The notes: generated from the sequence alone by a model not told the origin. Shown: positions 27,365 through 38,084, counted from the stretch's first letter. The stretch: DNA of 52,559 nt from Candidatus Poribacteria bacterium (GCA_014730235.1 WJIO01000219.1:1-52559), one strand, 5' to 3'. A program made the numbers and translations.

Positions 27365-29329
27365 TTATAATTCTTCAAATTTATCCAGAGCTTCCTCATC
27401 TGATATAGATTCCAGTTGGTTCAGAATTCGTTCAATGTCTTCCTTATCACCTTGTTCTGCTTTTTGACCGGAAATGGCTACAGACATCTCAGCAATTGTA
27501 GGTGACTGAAAAATCTGATTCTGGGGTATTTCTACATTAAAAGCATCATGCAAACGAGATATTATCTGAGTAGCCAGCAGAGAATGACCGCCCAATTCCA
27601 GGAAATTGTCATTGATACCCACCTGATCCAGATTCAGAATCTCCTCCCATATCTCTGTCAATTTTTCCTCTACAGGAGTTTTGGGAGGTACGTAGGGATT
27701 GTCCAGTTCCGGTCTGGCCGTGTCGGGTTCCGGCAGGGCCTGTCGGTCTACCTTATTGTTGGTATTCAGGGGCATAATTTTCATCTTCACAAAGGTCGAT
27801 GGTATCATGTAGTCCGGCAGTTTTTCAGCCAGTTCTTTTCTCAGAAGACTGACCGTAGGACTATATCCAACCTCAGGGATATAATAGGCAACAAGTCTCT
27901 GTTCCCCGGATTTATACGGCGCGGTTTTAACTACGGCCTCTCTTATGCTTTCCATTTGCATCATGGTATTTTCTACCTCGGCGGATTCGATCCTGTATCC
28001 TCTGATCTTTATCTGAAAGTCTTTCCGACCCAGGTGAGTTAATAGGGTATCAGGTTCCATTACTCCCAGGTCGCCGGTATGATAAATTCTTTTATCACTT
28101 CCATCAGGATCGGGCAGAAATTTTTTCTTTGTAAGTTCCGGTTTTCCCCAGTAGCCTGGTGATATGTATTTACTTTTTATTACGATTTCGCCAGCTTCAC
28201 CAAATTTTACACTTTTACCTTTATCATCTAAAAGCATTACCTCACAGCCATCAACTTCGTATCCCACAGGAACTATGCTGGTATTGATCTCTGTGTATTT
28301 GTGAATAAAATATTGTCGTATGATTTTGGCTTCAGCGGCTCCCAGACCATTGACTAAAATACAATCATCAGGAAAATGCTTTTTGAATAAGTCCACATCA
28401 GTTTTATACATGCGATCGCCGCCTACTTTAAGCAAGCGCATTTTCGGAAATTTATGGTTAACGGTAAGAACGCCTGCAAAATGACGTAACAAAGCAGGAA
28501 CAGATCCGTAAGCTGTAATCTCTTCATCTATAAGCCATTGGGCCATGTTATGCAGAGTTTCTTTTTTTATATCAAACACATGTAGAGATGCGCCGCTGAG
28601 TAAAGCGGTAAAAATATCGGCTACGGATGCGCTGAAGCTGGAGGATGATAATAACGTCAGACGGTCATCCTTATGTATGTGGAAATTATTAATAAATATC
28701 ATGGCGAAGTGCATGACGTCCATGTGATTTTCTATTACGCCTTTGGGCTGACCGGTGGAGCCGGAAGTATACATTATATAGGCATAGTCCTCCGGAAATA
28801 TGGATATATTCGGATTGTGGGAGGGAAGCTCAGGGCTTAATTTGTTGATGTTTATAATCTGTGAGTCCTCGATCCCTAATTTCCTGATCAACGGCAGATT
28901 GTGATCGTTGGTTACTATCAGTTCAGGAGATGTATCTTTCAGAATATATTCAACACGTTTATGGGGTAAATCCGGGTCCAGAGGAACGTAAAATTTCCGG
29001 GCTTTTAGTATACCGAATATAGCCGGTATCAGGGGAACATCATGCTGGATCATCAAGCCAACAGGCTCAGAATTTTCCCCGCACCGTTCAAGTATAACAT
29101 GGGCGAGGTTGTTTGCGGCTGTGTTTAGTTCAGCATAAGTAAGAAAACCATATTTTGAGTTGACCGACAGTTTATCCTTGTATTCTTCAACTTGTCTCTC
29201 AAAGCGATCTATTATGGATTTACCCAGTTCTTCCCGCTCAAACCTTATAAAATCATTGGTTGGATGTATATTCTTGCCTTTGACTGCAGGTGATTTAGCC
29301 AAAATCATACCTCCGTATTTATTCTTCAT
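27365..29329 (-). CDS. NRPS A-PCP didomain protein
   Basis: Adenylation motifs 'YAYIMYTSGSTGQPKGVIENH', 'YHTGDLGVMEPDTLLTHLGRKDFQIKIRGYRIE', 'NNKVDRQALP'; carrier 'DNFLELGGHSLLATQII'; no C or TE domain. Confidence 0.9.
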   Translation of the reverse strand: MKNKYGGMILAKSPAVKGKNIHPTNDFIRFEREELGKSIIDRFERQVEEYKDKLSVNSKYGFLTYAELNTAANNLAHVILERCGENSEPVGLMIQHDVPLIPAIFGILKARKFYVPLDPDLPHKRVEYILKDTSPELIVTNDHNLPLIRKLGIEDSQIININKLSPELPSHNPNISIFPEDYAYIMYTSGSTGQPKGVIENHMDVMHFAMIFINNFHIHKDDRLTLLSSSSFSASVADIFTALLSGASLHVFDIKKETLHNMAQWLIDEEITAYGSVPALLRHFAGVLTVNHKFPKMRLLKVGGDRMYKTDVDLFKKHFPDDCILVNGLGAAEAKIIRQYFIHKYTEINTSIVPVGYEVDGCEVMLLDDKGKSVKFGEAGEIVIKSKYISPGYWGKPELTKKKFLPDPDGSDKRIYHTGDLGVMEPDTLLTHLGRKDFQIKIRGYRIESAEVENTMMQMESIREAVVKTAPYKSGEQRLVAYYIPEVGYSPTVSLLRKELAEKLPDYMIPSTFVKMKIMPLNTNNKVDRQALPEPDTARPELDNPYVPPKTPVEEKLTEIWEEILNLDQVGINDNFLELGGHSLLATQIISRLHDAFNVEIPQNQIFQSPTIAEMSVAISGQKAEQGDKEDIERILNQLESISDEEALDKFEEL

Positions 29330-32300
29330 CTGAAGGTTCTTCTAATTCATCTAAAAGAGCTTTTAGCTCTGATTCCTCTATATTCCCCAGCATCTTCCGG
29401 GAAATTTCTGAAGCTATCTCGGCTATATTGGGATACTGGAAAAAGTTTTTCAGGGATATATTGATCTGAAACACGCTTCGGATTCGGGATACTACCTTCG
29501 TGACAAGAAGGGAATGACCACCAAGGTAAAAAAAGTTGTCGTGTATTCCTATTTTTTCAATTCCAAGAACATCAGACCATATTTCGGCCAGGGATTCTTC
29601 CACAGGAGTTTGAGGTGGAATGTATTCATCCTGAATATCCCTTGTCCGTTCGGGTACAGGCAGGGCCTTGATATTTACCTTACCATGAGCTGAAAGGGGG
29701 ATTTTATCAAGAGCTACAAAAGCCGAAGGTATCATATGTTCCGGGAGTTTTTGCCTCAGGAAATCTACCAGATCGCTTTCGTCAATTGTATTTCCTTCTT
29801 CAGGTATTATATATGCCACAAGTCTTTTATCACCGAGGGTATCCTCTCTGGCCATTACCAGGGCTTCGGCTATTTCACGATGTAGGGTTAGTATGACTTC
29901 GATCTCACCGGCTTCTATGCGGAATCCCCTGATTTTGATCTGATGATCCACACGACCCAGGAATTCTATATTCCCATCGGGTAGATAGCGGGCCATATCA
30001 CCAGTTTTATATAATCTTCCCGTATCCCTGAATGGATCAGGTATAAAACTATTCTCTGTCTGCTCTGGATTGTTAAGGTAACAGCGTGCAAGATTAAAGC
30101 CACCTATAAATATCTCACCTGTTACACCTATGGGCACCGGCTGCATCTGCTCTGTAAGTATATAAATTTGCGTATTTGGTAAAGGTTTTCCGATAGGAGT
30201 TATGGTATATTCCCTATCCTCTGTTTGATTATTTACATGATAGGTAGTTACTCCAACGGTGGTTTCTGTGGGACCGTAGTGATTGTATATGTTGCACCCC
30301 GGTTTTATGGATTGAAGCTTTTTCACCCACTTCCAACGAGAAGCTTCACCCCCTATCACAAGAGTATCTTTCGGCAGAATTTCCCCTGGTGATGCTGAAG
30401 AGAGCAGCATTTCCAGATGGGATGGTGCTATTTTAAGGTAATCAATAGAATGGTTTTTGAAATACTCACCTAAAGCCCGGGGATCGAGGCTTTGCTCACG
30501 CAGGATGATATGTAATGTACCTCCAAGGATCAAGGGTGGAAAAAGAACAGTTATACAAGCGTCAACCGTCAAAGGCTGAACCATGGCATAACTGCGTTGG
30601 GGTTTAAAATCCAGCTTTTCCATTATCCCAAAGCAGTAATTCATAAGCTGTCTGTGCTCCACTGCCACACCTTTGGGCTTGCCGGTAGTGCCGGAAGTAT
30701 ACAGAACATAGGCCAGATTATGGCTCTTAACTTCAGAATGCGAAGGTGTTGCCTGCTCCAGGGATATCTTTTTCCAGTCTTTATCAATATTAATCCTGCT
30801 TGTCGTATGTCCGGCAAGATCTGGGCTTTGATCTGATTTTGTCAGAATGACTGACATCCGGGAATCCTTTGCCATGTATGAAAGGCGATCCTCAGGATAA
30901 TTGTGTTCCATTGGGACGTATGCTCCGCCGGCTTTCAGTATTCCCATAATACTGGTTATCATATCCAGAGATCGCTCCATGCATATTCCAACGGTTTTTT
31001 CAGGGCCTATGCCAAGTCGTTTGAGATAGTGGGCTAACTGGTTTGATCGGGCGTTCAATTCCCGGTAAGTCAGGCTTTTGTCTTTGCATACAATGGCTGT
31101 GGATTCGGGTGTCTTTTTCGCCTGCTTCTCCAGGAGCTGGTGAATACATTGATCTAGATCATAATCCCTTGATGTTTCGTTCCATTCCCGCATTATAAGA
31201 TGTTTTTCTGCACTGGATAATATGGGTAGGACTGATATGCGCTCATCAGGATTTGTTACTAAACTTTCCAGAAGATTCTGGAAATGTTCCAACATGCGCT
31301 GTATGGTGGATGATTCAAATAAATCTGTGTTGTATGTAAATACGCATGAAAGCCCCTGTTCTTTTTCGGAGATCTCCAGGGTTATGTCAAAGGGTGCAAT
31401 GCCGCTATCAAATTTATATTCCTCTATTATCAGTTCCCGGATTTTTTCAACCTTTTTAGGGGTATTCTCCAGATTAAATAACACCTGGAACAGAGGTTTA
31501 TAACTGAGGCTTCTTTCTGGATTTATCTGTTCAACTATTTTTTCAAAGGGTATGTCCTGGTTAGCATAGGCTTCCAGGGCTTCTTTTTTCACCCGGGCCA
31601 ATAGTTCCCGAAACGTAGGTTCACCGGAAAGGTCAATTCGCAAAATAATCGTGTTGATAAAAGATCCAATAAGTTCTTCGCTTTCAACAGCGCCGCGCCC
31701 GGCTACAGGAACGCCCAGGGTTATGTCTTCCTGTCGGGAATAGCGATACAAAAGCACTTGAAAGGCTGAAAGCATTGTCATAAATAGGGTTACTTCTTCT
31801 CGCTGACCAAGCTTTCTTAGAGATTGCAAAAGCTTTCTGGATATCATAAGCGTCTGGCGAGAGCCTCTGTATGTCAATATACTGGGTCTTGGTCGATCTG
31901 TCGGCAAAGACAGGGGTTCAGGAGGAACAGAAAGTTTTTCCAGCCAGTATGATAACTGCTCATCCAGTGTGCCATCCTCCAGCAGTTTATTCTGCCATAG
32001 GCTGTAATCCGAATATTGTATGGGAAGCTCTTCCAGTGGCGAAGATTTTCCGGAATAAAAGGCCGAATATAAATCAGATAGTTCTTTCAATAGTATATCA
32101 AATGACCACCTGTCAAAGACTATGTGATGGAAAGTAATTAGCAGGATGTGGTCTTCATGGCCTATCTTAATAATTTTCACCCGGATTACCGGTCCTTGGG
32201 CCAGGTTAAAAGGCTTTTTAACTTCATCTGAGGCTATTCTTTGGGCTTCTTTTTCCCTTTCCTTGCCGGATAAATTGCTAATATCCACTACCGGGATTTC

Positions 32301-34349
32301 CAAATTTAACCGGGAATCAATAATCTGCACAGGTTGCCCATCTCTTTCAGGGAATCTGGCCCTTAGAACGCTGTGACGTTTGACAATTTCATTTAAGCTA
32401 CGCCTGAGAATATCTGTATCAAGCTTCCCTTTCAGCCTTAGATATGCAGGACGATGATATGCAGGATTACCCGGTTCAAATCGATCCAGAAACCACAGGC
32501 GCATCTGAATGTTGGAGAGGGGCAGGTTACCAGTTTCGTCCCGGGCATCCAGAATAACCTTATCGATTGGTTTTGTTGATTCTATTCTTACTGCTATATT
32601 GGCTATAGTGGGTCTGTCGAGAAAATCCAGAAAAGATAGCCTGTAACCCATTCTGGCTCTTACCCTGGACATGATCTGGGTGGCCAGCATCGAATCGCCG
32701 CCCAGTTGCAGAAAATTATCGTTTATGCCTATTTCATCTATTCCCAATACTTCAGACCATATATCTGAAAGGGATTTTTCCAGGGATGTGCGGGGTGGCA
32801 CGAATTCCTGCCTTGTTTCCTCCTCTGTCATGGATGTTATACCCAGCTTTTCCGCAAGTCCAATACGCTGGAGTTTGCCTGTAGGGCCCTTGGGAATTTC
32901 GTCAACAATTAATATTTTCTTTGGTACTTTGAAATCTGATATTTGCTTTGCGGTAAATTCTTGCAACTCCCTTTCTTTAACTTCCGCGCCTTCCCGGAGT
33001 ATTACAGCAGCGGCTACCTCCTCGCCTAATTGATGATGCGGGGCTGCAAAGGCTGTGGCCTGAATTACATCGGGATGGCTTAAAAGCACCTCATCCACTG
33101 CCCGCGGGGCTATTTTTTCGCCTCCCCGGTTAATAAGCTCTTTTATACGCCCGGTGATAAATACATAGCCATCAGAGTCCATGTATCCCTGGTCGCCGGT
33201 TCTGAACCATCCCTTTGTAAAGGCTGTTTTATTTGCTTCCGGGTTATTTTCGTATCCGTTTGTTACATTTTCTCCCCGGATTACTATCTCACCTATCTCA
33301 TTTTTATCCAGCAAATTTCCCTCTTCATCCATGATATTCATCTCCGGACCTGCTGGCAAACCAACCGAACCGGGCTTACGAATACCCGGGGGTAAGGGAT
33401 TGGTAGACATCTGGTGTGACGCTTCCGTCATACCGTATGACTCAATCATAGGCGCGTTGAAAATACTCTCAAGTTCTTTCATCACCTGAGGAGGTAAGGA
33501 GGCTGAGGATGAACGAAGGAATCTCAGGGGATTTTTACTGATTATGTCTTTGTTGGATTCAGCCCTGGACAATATAGCCTGATGCATGGTGGGAACGGCT
33601 GAATACCATGTGGGATGGAAATAGCCCATCCATTCAAAGAAGTCGGGCGCGTAAAATCCAGGGGTGCAGACAATGCTCGCACCTGCTGTTATTGTGGATA
33701 ATGTAGCACCCATAAGACCGTGTATATGAAATAGGGGCATGATGTTAAGGCATCGGTCATCTGGTGTAAGTCTTAAAGCTGATTTTATGTTTCCAGCGGA
33801 TGTGCATATATTTATGTGGGTCAAGGGAACGATTTTAGGTCTTGATGTAGTTCCTGAGGTATGAAGAACCAGGGCCACGTCTTCAGGTTGTGCAGAATTG
33901 CTCTTGAGCGGTGAATCAGGGATTTTGCCGTTTTCAAGGGTGAATTTTCCCGCTGTTAAACCGGGTATAAGTTTTACTACAGGCACATTCAGGGATTTTG
34001 CCACTTCTACAACCGGGGAATCGAATCCATACTGAATTACCAGAGCTTTTGCCTGTAAGTCTGAAAGGTAAAATTCGTATTCTTTGGCCCGGTAATTGGG
34101 ATTGAGGGGTGCGCTGGTGGCGGCAGAAGCTATGGTAAGAAAAGTCGAAGCCATTTCGGGCCCATTTGGTAAAACAATGGCAACTCGATCATTTCGGGAT
34201 ATTCCCATAGCGTTAAGACTGTTTATGACATACCGGGCCTGCTGAAATAATTCACCGTATGTCAGCGGATTTTTGTCTATACCCAGAATTGCTTTTGAAT
34301 CAGGAATGTTTTTCCCGTGTTGTTTTAGAATTTGATATACAGATTTCAT
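29319..34349 (-). CDS. NRPS, A(acyl-CoA-ligase type)-PCP-C-A-PCP
   Basis: First A: 'VALVLHTSGTTSRPKIVPLTH...RTGDQGYMDSDGYVFITGRIKELINRGGEKI'; PCP 'LQLGGDSMLATQI'; C 'HHIVFDRWSFDILLKEL'; second A 'YVLYTSGTTGKPKGVAVEH'; PCP 'FFYLGGHSLLVTKV'. Confidence 0.93.
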   Translation of the reverse strand: MKSVYQILKQHGKNIPDSKAILGIDKNPLTYGELFQQARYVINSLNAMGISRNDRVAIVLPNGPEMASTFLTIASAATSAPLNPNYRAKEYEFYLSDLQAKALVIQYGFDSPVVEVAKSLNVPVVKLIPGLTAGKFTLENGKIPDSPLKSNSAQPEDVALVLHTSGTTSRPKIVPLTHINICTSAGNIKSALRLTPDDRCLNIMPLFHIHGLMGATLSTITAGASIVCTPGFYAPDFFEWMGYFHPTWYSAVPTMHQAILSRAESNKDIISKNPLRFLRSSSASLPPQVMKELESIFNAPMIESYGMTEASHQMSTNPLPPGIRKPGSVGLPAGPEMNIMDEEGNLLDKNEIGEIVIRGENVTNGYENNPEANKTAFTKGWFRTGDQGYMDSDGYVFITGRIKELINRGGEKIAPRAVDEVLLSHPDVIQATAFAAPHHQLGEEVAAAVILREGAEVKERELQEFTAKQISDFKVPKKILIVDEIPKGPTGKLQRIGLAEKLGITSMTEEETRQEFVPPRTSLEKSLSDIWSEVLGIDEIGINDNFLQLGGDSMLATQIMSRVRARMGYRLSFLDFLDRPTIANIAVRIESTKPIDKVILDARDETGNLPLSNIQMRLWFLDRFEPGNPAYHRPAYLRLKGKLDTDILRRSLNEIVKRHSVLRARFPERDGQPVQIIDSRLNLEIPVVDISNLSGKEREKEAQRIASDEVKKPFNLAQGPVIRVKIIKIGHEDHILLITFHHIVFDRWSFDILLKELSDLYSAFYSGKSSPLEELPIQYSDYSLWQNKLLEDGTLDEQLSYWLEKLSVPPEPLSLPTDRPRPSILTYRGSRQTLMISRKLLQSLRKLGQREEVTLFMTMLSAFQVLLYRYSRQEDITLGVPVAGRGAVESEELIGSFINTIILRIDLSGEPTFRELLARVKKEALEAYANQDIPFEKIVEQINPERSLSYKPLFQVLFNLENTPKKVEKIRELIIEEYKFDSGIAPFDITLEISEKEQGLSCVFTYNTDLFESSTIQRMLEHFQNLLESLVTNPDERISVLPILSSAEKHLIMREWNETSRDYDLDQCIHQLLEKQAKKTPESTAIVCKDKSLTYRELNARSNQLAHYLKRLGIGPEKTVGICMERSLDMITSIMGILKAGGAYVPMEHNYPEDRLSYMAKDSRMSVILTKSDQSPDLAGHTTSRINIDKDWKKISLEQATPSHSEVKSHNLAYVLYTSGTTGKPKGVAVEHRQLMNYCFGIMEKLDFKPQRSYAMVQPLTVDACITVLFPPLILGGTLHIILREQSLDPRALGEYFKNHSIDYLKIAPSHLEMLLSSASPGEILPKDTLVIGGEASRWKWVKKLQSIKPGCNIYNHYGPTETTVGVTTYHVNNQTEDREYTITPIGKPLPNTQIYILTEQMQPVPIGVTGEIFIGGFNLARCYLNNPEQTENSFIPDPFRDTGRLYKTGDMARYLPDGNIEFLGRVDHQIKIRGFRIEAGEIEVILTLHREIAEALVMAREDTLGDKRLVAYIIPEEGNTIDESDLVDFLRQKLPEHMIPSAFVALDKIPLSAHGKVNIKALPVPERTRDIQDEYIPPQTPVEESLAEIWSDVLGIEKIGIHDNFFYLGGHSLLVTKVVSRIRSVFQINISLKNFFQYPNIAEIASEISRKMLGNIEESELKALLDELEEPSDEE

Positions 34350-34552
34350 GATTTTATTTTCTTCATCCGTTATTTTTTTTATGATTGGTCTAATTTTTTA
34401 ATAAGGTGTTTAGCTATTATAACATCACACAATTGTTGACATCAAGGGAATATTGCATTAGACTATAGGCAAATTTGCAGATAAACTTAAAATATCTGGT
34501 TCTTCAGGGTTAAGTGTGTAAAAATGAAAAACCAAATCTCTAAAAGCGAACG

Positions 34553-35131
34553 GTGATAAATATGGGTGAGATTAAAAAACATCCCCCGGTTAAATTTATA
34601 ACCGGCATGATTTCTGTTGATAAATCCCTCTTTGAATTATTGCAGGAGATATTATCTCATAAGTTTGGAGGTATTGATTTTCAAAGCGAGGTCATAAAAT
34701 TTGATTTTACCGATTACTACTATGAAGAAATGGGTTCAGAGCTTTTAAGAAAGTTTATAAGCTTTGAGCGGCTTATTATGCCCGAAGAGTTAGTAGAAAT
34801 CAAGCATTACACAAATGATATTGAGAAAGGCTATTTGCAGCCGGATTCCGAAAGACGCAGGATAAACCTTGACCCGGGATATGTTTCAGCCGCAAAGCTT
34901 ATCCTGGCCAGCACAAAAGACCATATACACAGGATATATCTGAATAACGGTATATATGCCGAAACAACGTTAAGGAGAGAGAACAAGTCCTTTCGCCCCT
35001 GGCAGTGGACATATCCTGATTACAGATCGGAAAAGTATATAGAAATTTTCAACAAAATAAGACGGATATATATGAAACAGCTAAAGGATCAGGGCATAAG
35101 TGCTCATCCTATATCTATAGTTTCCCAATAG
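34553..35131 (+). CDS. DUF4416-family protein
   Basis: 'VKFITGMISVDKSLFELL...FDFTDYYYEEMGSELLRKFISFERLI...RRRINLDPGYVSAAKLILASTKDHIHRIYLNNGIYAETTL...WTYPDYRS'. Confidence 0.85.
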   Translation: MINMGEIKKHPPVKFITGMISVDKSLFELLQEILSHKFGGIDFQSEVIKFDFTDYYYEEMGSELLRKFISFERLIMPEELVEIKHYTNDIEKGYLQPDSERRRINLDPGYVSAAKLILASTKDHIHRIYLNNGIYAETTLRRENKSFRPWQWTYPDYRSEKYIEIFNKIRRIYMKQLKDQGISAHPISIVSQ

Positions 35132-35151
35132 AAGAATTCTGGAGAACAAGT

Positions 35152-35652
35152 ATGAATTTCAGGTTGATTTTACCCTTTACAATTATAATATTTATGTGCA
35201 TACCCTGTTATGTATACGCCTATGATGATTACCTGCTGGATAAATATGATAGCGAGACCATACATCTGTATTACAGTGTAGCGGGTAATGGTTTTGTAAA
35301 GGATGGCAGAATTATCAATATAAGCCTGCTGGGCACAAATCTCGCTGAAGCCATGATCGGTTCGACATTTGCCCTTGAGGAAATGCAAAAGGCCCGAAAA
35401 TATAAAATAATCAGCATTTCCGCGGGTTCGGTATCAACCATTTTAAGCATAACAGGGGTAATAATGGCAATTTTAGATACTGGTGAAAACCGAACTTTTG
35501 AGATTACATCCATTGTCCTGGGTGCTGTAAGCGGTATCATTTCCGATGGTTTTAACCGGGCAGCCATGTCTGCTACAAACCGGGCAGTATGGCTTTATAA
35601 CCGGGATGTTATGTCAGGACAACTGGAAACCAGTGGCATAGAAAGGAATTAG
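35152..35652 (+). CDS. Hypothetical membrane protein with signal peptide
   Basis: 166-aa ORF, N-terminal signal and two hydrophobic segments, tightly packed between neighbours. Confidence 0.65.
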   Translation: MNFRLILPFTIIIFMCIPCYVYAYDDYLLDKYDSETIHLYYSVAGNGFVKDGRIINISLLGTNLAEAMIGSTFALEEMQKARKYKIISISAGSVSTILSITGVIMAILDTGENRTFEITSIVLGAVSGIISDGFNRAAMSATNRAVWLYNRDVMSGQLETSGIERN

Positions 35653-35654
35653 AC

Positions 35655-37229
35655 ATGCCAAGTTTTTTCGACTGTAATTGTGTAATAGGAAAAAAAAGTG
35701 TGAGACGTTCGGGAATAGCAGGCGAAGAAGAGTTTTACTCCATTGAGGATTTGCTTGCTGAGATGAATTATACAGGGATAGACGAAGCCCTGGTTTACCA
35801 TTCCCTGGCAAAAGAATACTCGCCCATGATTGGTAACGAAAAGCTTATGGATGAAATAAAGGGATATAAACGCCTACATCCATGCTGGGTCGTTATGCCC
35901 AACGGAACAGGAGAGATGCTAGAACCTGAGTTACTGGTGGCAAAAATGATAAAAAACAACGTAAAAGCTGCCAGACTTTTTCCCTCCGATCATCTCTACA
36001 GCCTTTCCGAATGGTGTTCAGGTGAACTACTGAGGGAATTAGAAAAAAACAGCATCGTTACCATAATTGAAATAGACCAGATCAGTTGGGACGGTCTTCA
36101 CGATCTCTGTCAACGCCATCCGACACTGCCTGTAATAATTACCAATTTAAACTATCGGGTAAATCGCTATCTCTACCCGTTGCTGGATAAATTTGATAAT
36201 ATATACGTTGAAACTTCAGGTTATCAGGTGCATAAAGGTATAGAAGACATATGCACGCGTTTTGAATCGGAAGTACTTATCTTCGGTTCCCGTATGCCAC
36301 AGTTCACACCCGGTCCGGCTGTGAATATGATAAATTACTCTATTATCAAAGAATACCAAAAGGACAAAATTGCTGGTAATAACCTGCGTGAATTATTGGG
36401 TATAGAAACTGGAAACAAATATATACCTGAATTAAAAGACGACATAAAGGGCAAAGCTTTTACAGCCAGAAAATTAGATGATGAGGTGATAATTGATGCC
36501 CACTGCCACATGGGCCCCTATTATAACTTCCATATTCCACAAAACGACGCAGCTAGCATAATCCAGGTCATGGATAACATAGGCGTAAAAACCGCCTGCA
36601 CGAGTCCTCATGTGGGTATTACTCCGGATCACAGGATAGGTAACGACATGGCCTTAAAAGCTATGCAGGATTATCCCGGGAGATTTTTTGGATATATCAC
36701 CCTGAACCCCAATTATCCAGATGAAATACCGGAGGAAATTGAGAGATGCTATAAAGCTGGTATGAGGGGATTCAAGATTCATCCTTCCCTTCACAGCTAC
36801 CCGGCTAGTGGCGAAAACCTGCGTCCCATGTGGGAATTTGCCAGCGAAAAGAAGCTGCCTGTATTATCCCACACTTGGGGAGGTGACGGAACATGTTCCC
36901 CAACGATACTCGGAAAACTGGCTGGACAATATCCCGAAGTGCCGGTTATCCTGGGCCATTCCGGCGGCACACCCGGTGGATATGACGAATCAATAGATGC
37001 CGCCAGAAAATATGATAACGTATTCCTGGAGACCTGTTGCTCAAGCGTCATGTATGGAACAATCGAAAGGTTTGTAAGGGAAATCGGCCCGGACAGGATT
37101 CTATTTGGAAGCGATATGCCCTTTGTAAATGCCAACGCACAGATCGGTAAAATCCTGTATGCTAAAATATCCGATGATGATAAAAAGAAAATACTTGGTT
37201 TAAACGCATCCAGAATTTTATTGACTTAA
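35655..37229 (+). CDS. Tandem double amidohydrolase-2-like protein; N-terminal copy apparently lacks metal ligands
   Basis: C-terminal half 'IIDAHCHMG...GMRGFKIHPSLHSYPA...VPVILGHSGGTPGGYDESIDAARKYDNVFLETCCSS...ILFGSDMPFVNA'; N-terminal half begins 'FFDCNCVIG' at the DxHxH position. Confidence 0.8.
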   Translation: MPSFFDCNCVIGKKSVRRSGIAGEEEFYSIEDLLAEMNYTGIDEALVYHSLAKEYSPMIGNEKLMDEIKGYKRLHPCWVVMPNGTGEMLEPELLVAKMIKNNVKAARLFPSDHLYSLSEWCSGELLRELEKNSIVTIIEIDQISWDGLHDLCQRHPTLPVIITNLNYRVNRYLYPLLDKFDNIYVETSGYQVHKGIEDICTRFESEVLIFGSRMPQFTPGPAVNMINYSIIKEYQKDKIAGNNLRELLGIETGNKYIPELKDDIKGKAFTARKLDDEVIIDAHCHMGPYYNFHIPQNDAASIIQVMDNIGVKTACTSPHVGITPDHRIGNDMALKAMQDYPGRFFGYITLNPNYPDEIPEEIERCYKAGMRGFKIHPSLHSYPASGENLRPMWEFASEKKLPVLSHTWGGDGTCSPTILGKLAGQYPEVPVILGHSGGTPGGYDESIDAARKYDNVFLETCCSSVMYGTIERFVREIGPDRILFGSDMPFVNANAQIGKILYAKISDDDKKKILGLNASRILLT

Positions 37230-37262
37230 ATTTAGTATTTTGTTATTCTTGGTTTGTTGGAT

Positions 37263-37386
37263 GTAATCGTTAAAAAATGAAAAATGTGTTTAGAAAATAC
37301 CTTTATAATGATGGTAAATTACAAAATTTGTCATTCCTGCTTTTGCAGGAATGACAACTAAATTGTATCCATTTTTTAACGATTAC
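37263..37386. repeat. MITE-like repeat family 1, inverted relative to the copy at 4086
   Basis: gtaatcgttaaaaaatgaaaaatgtgtttagaaaatacctttataatgatggtaaattac...tccattttttaacgattac. Confidence 0.9.
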
Positions 37387-37424
37387 TGGATATAAAATTT
37401 TTTATCTATTTCAGGAGGTACTAA

Positions 37425-38069
37425 GTGATGAAATCTTTGTTGATTTTTGTTAACATTTTGTTTCTTGCATTTCTAATGATTACTTCATTTGCATACACTG
37501 ATGTTGTGTATGTGGGTGATGATCCGGATACCAAAGGTGATTGGGTAGGTAAATATGGTAACAACGGTGTTATCATTTTTGCTATGGAAGACTTGCAAGA
37601 TATGAAGGATATAACTGTTTTTGATGACGGTGGAAACAACAGGTGGGATTGGGAAAACCCAACTGAAGATGAAAGAGGATTGCTTTATCCTGATGGCTCA
37701 GGCCAACGCACAGGATCATGCGTTTATAATAATCCCGATGGCATTTTTACCATTGAAACAAGCCTGGATAGTTATCAGGTAGCCGCTTATGTGGTGGATT
37801 GGGATTCGGATGTTCGTATTCAGGATATGACTGGTTTTCAAGGTGCTGAAGCACCGGCCGATCCCCATGTCATAGTGGAAAATCCTGTTTTTAATGGTGG
37901 TGTATATCATATCTGGCAGGTTACAGGTGGAGAACCTTTTAAGCTCCAGGTAGTTCATCAGGGCGGGGCTAACTGGGTTATGACCGGAATATTTGTGGAT
38001 GAAATAGACACAGCGGCTGTTGAACCAGGTGATAAACTTGCTACCACATGGAGCAAAATTAAAAAATAA
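37425..38069 (+). CDS. Secreted hypothetical protein, tandem paralogue 1, with C-terminal DKLATTWSKIKK
   Basis: Signal peptide MMKSLLIFVNILFLAFLMITSFA; aligned end to end with the next gene. Confidence 0.8.
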   Translation: MMKSLLIFVNILFLAFLMITSFAYTDVVYVGDDPDTKGDWVGKYGNNGVIIFAMEDLQDMKDITVFDDGGNNRWDWENPTEDERGLLYPDGSGQRTGSCVYNNPDGIFTIETSLDSYQVAAYVVDWDSDVRIQDMTGFQGAEAPADPHVIVENPVFNGGVYHIWQVTGGEPFKLQVVHQGGANWVMTGIFVDEIDTAAVEPGDKLATTWSKIKK

Positions 38070-38084
38070 CAAAAATATATTAAA

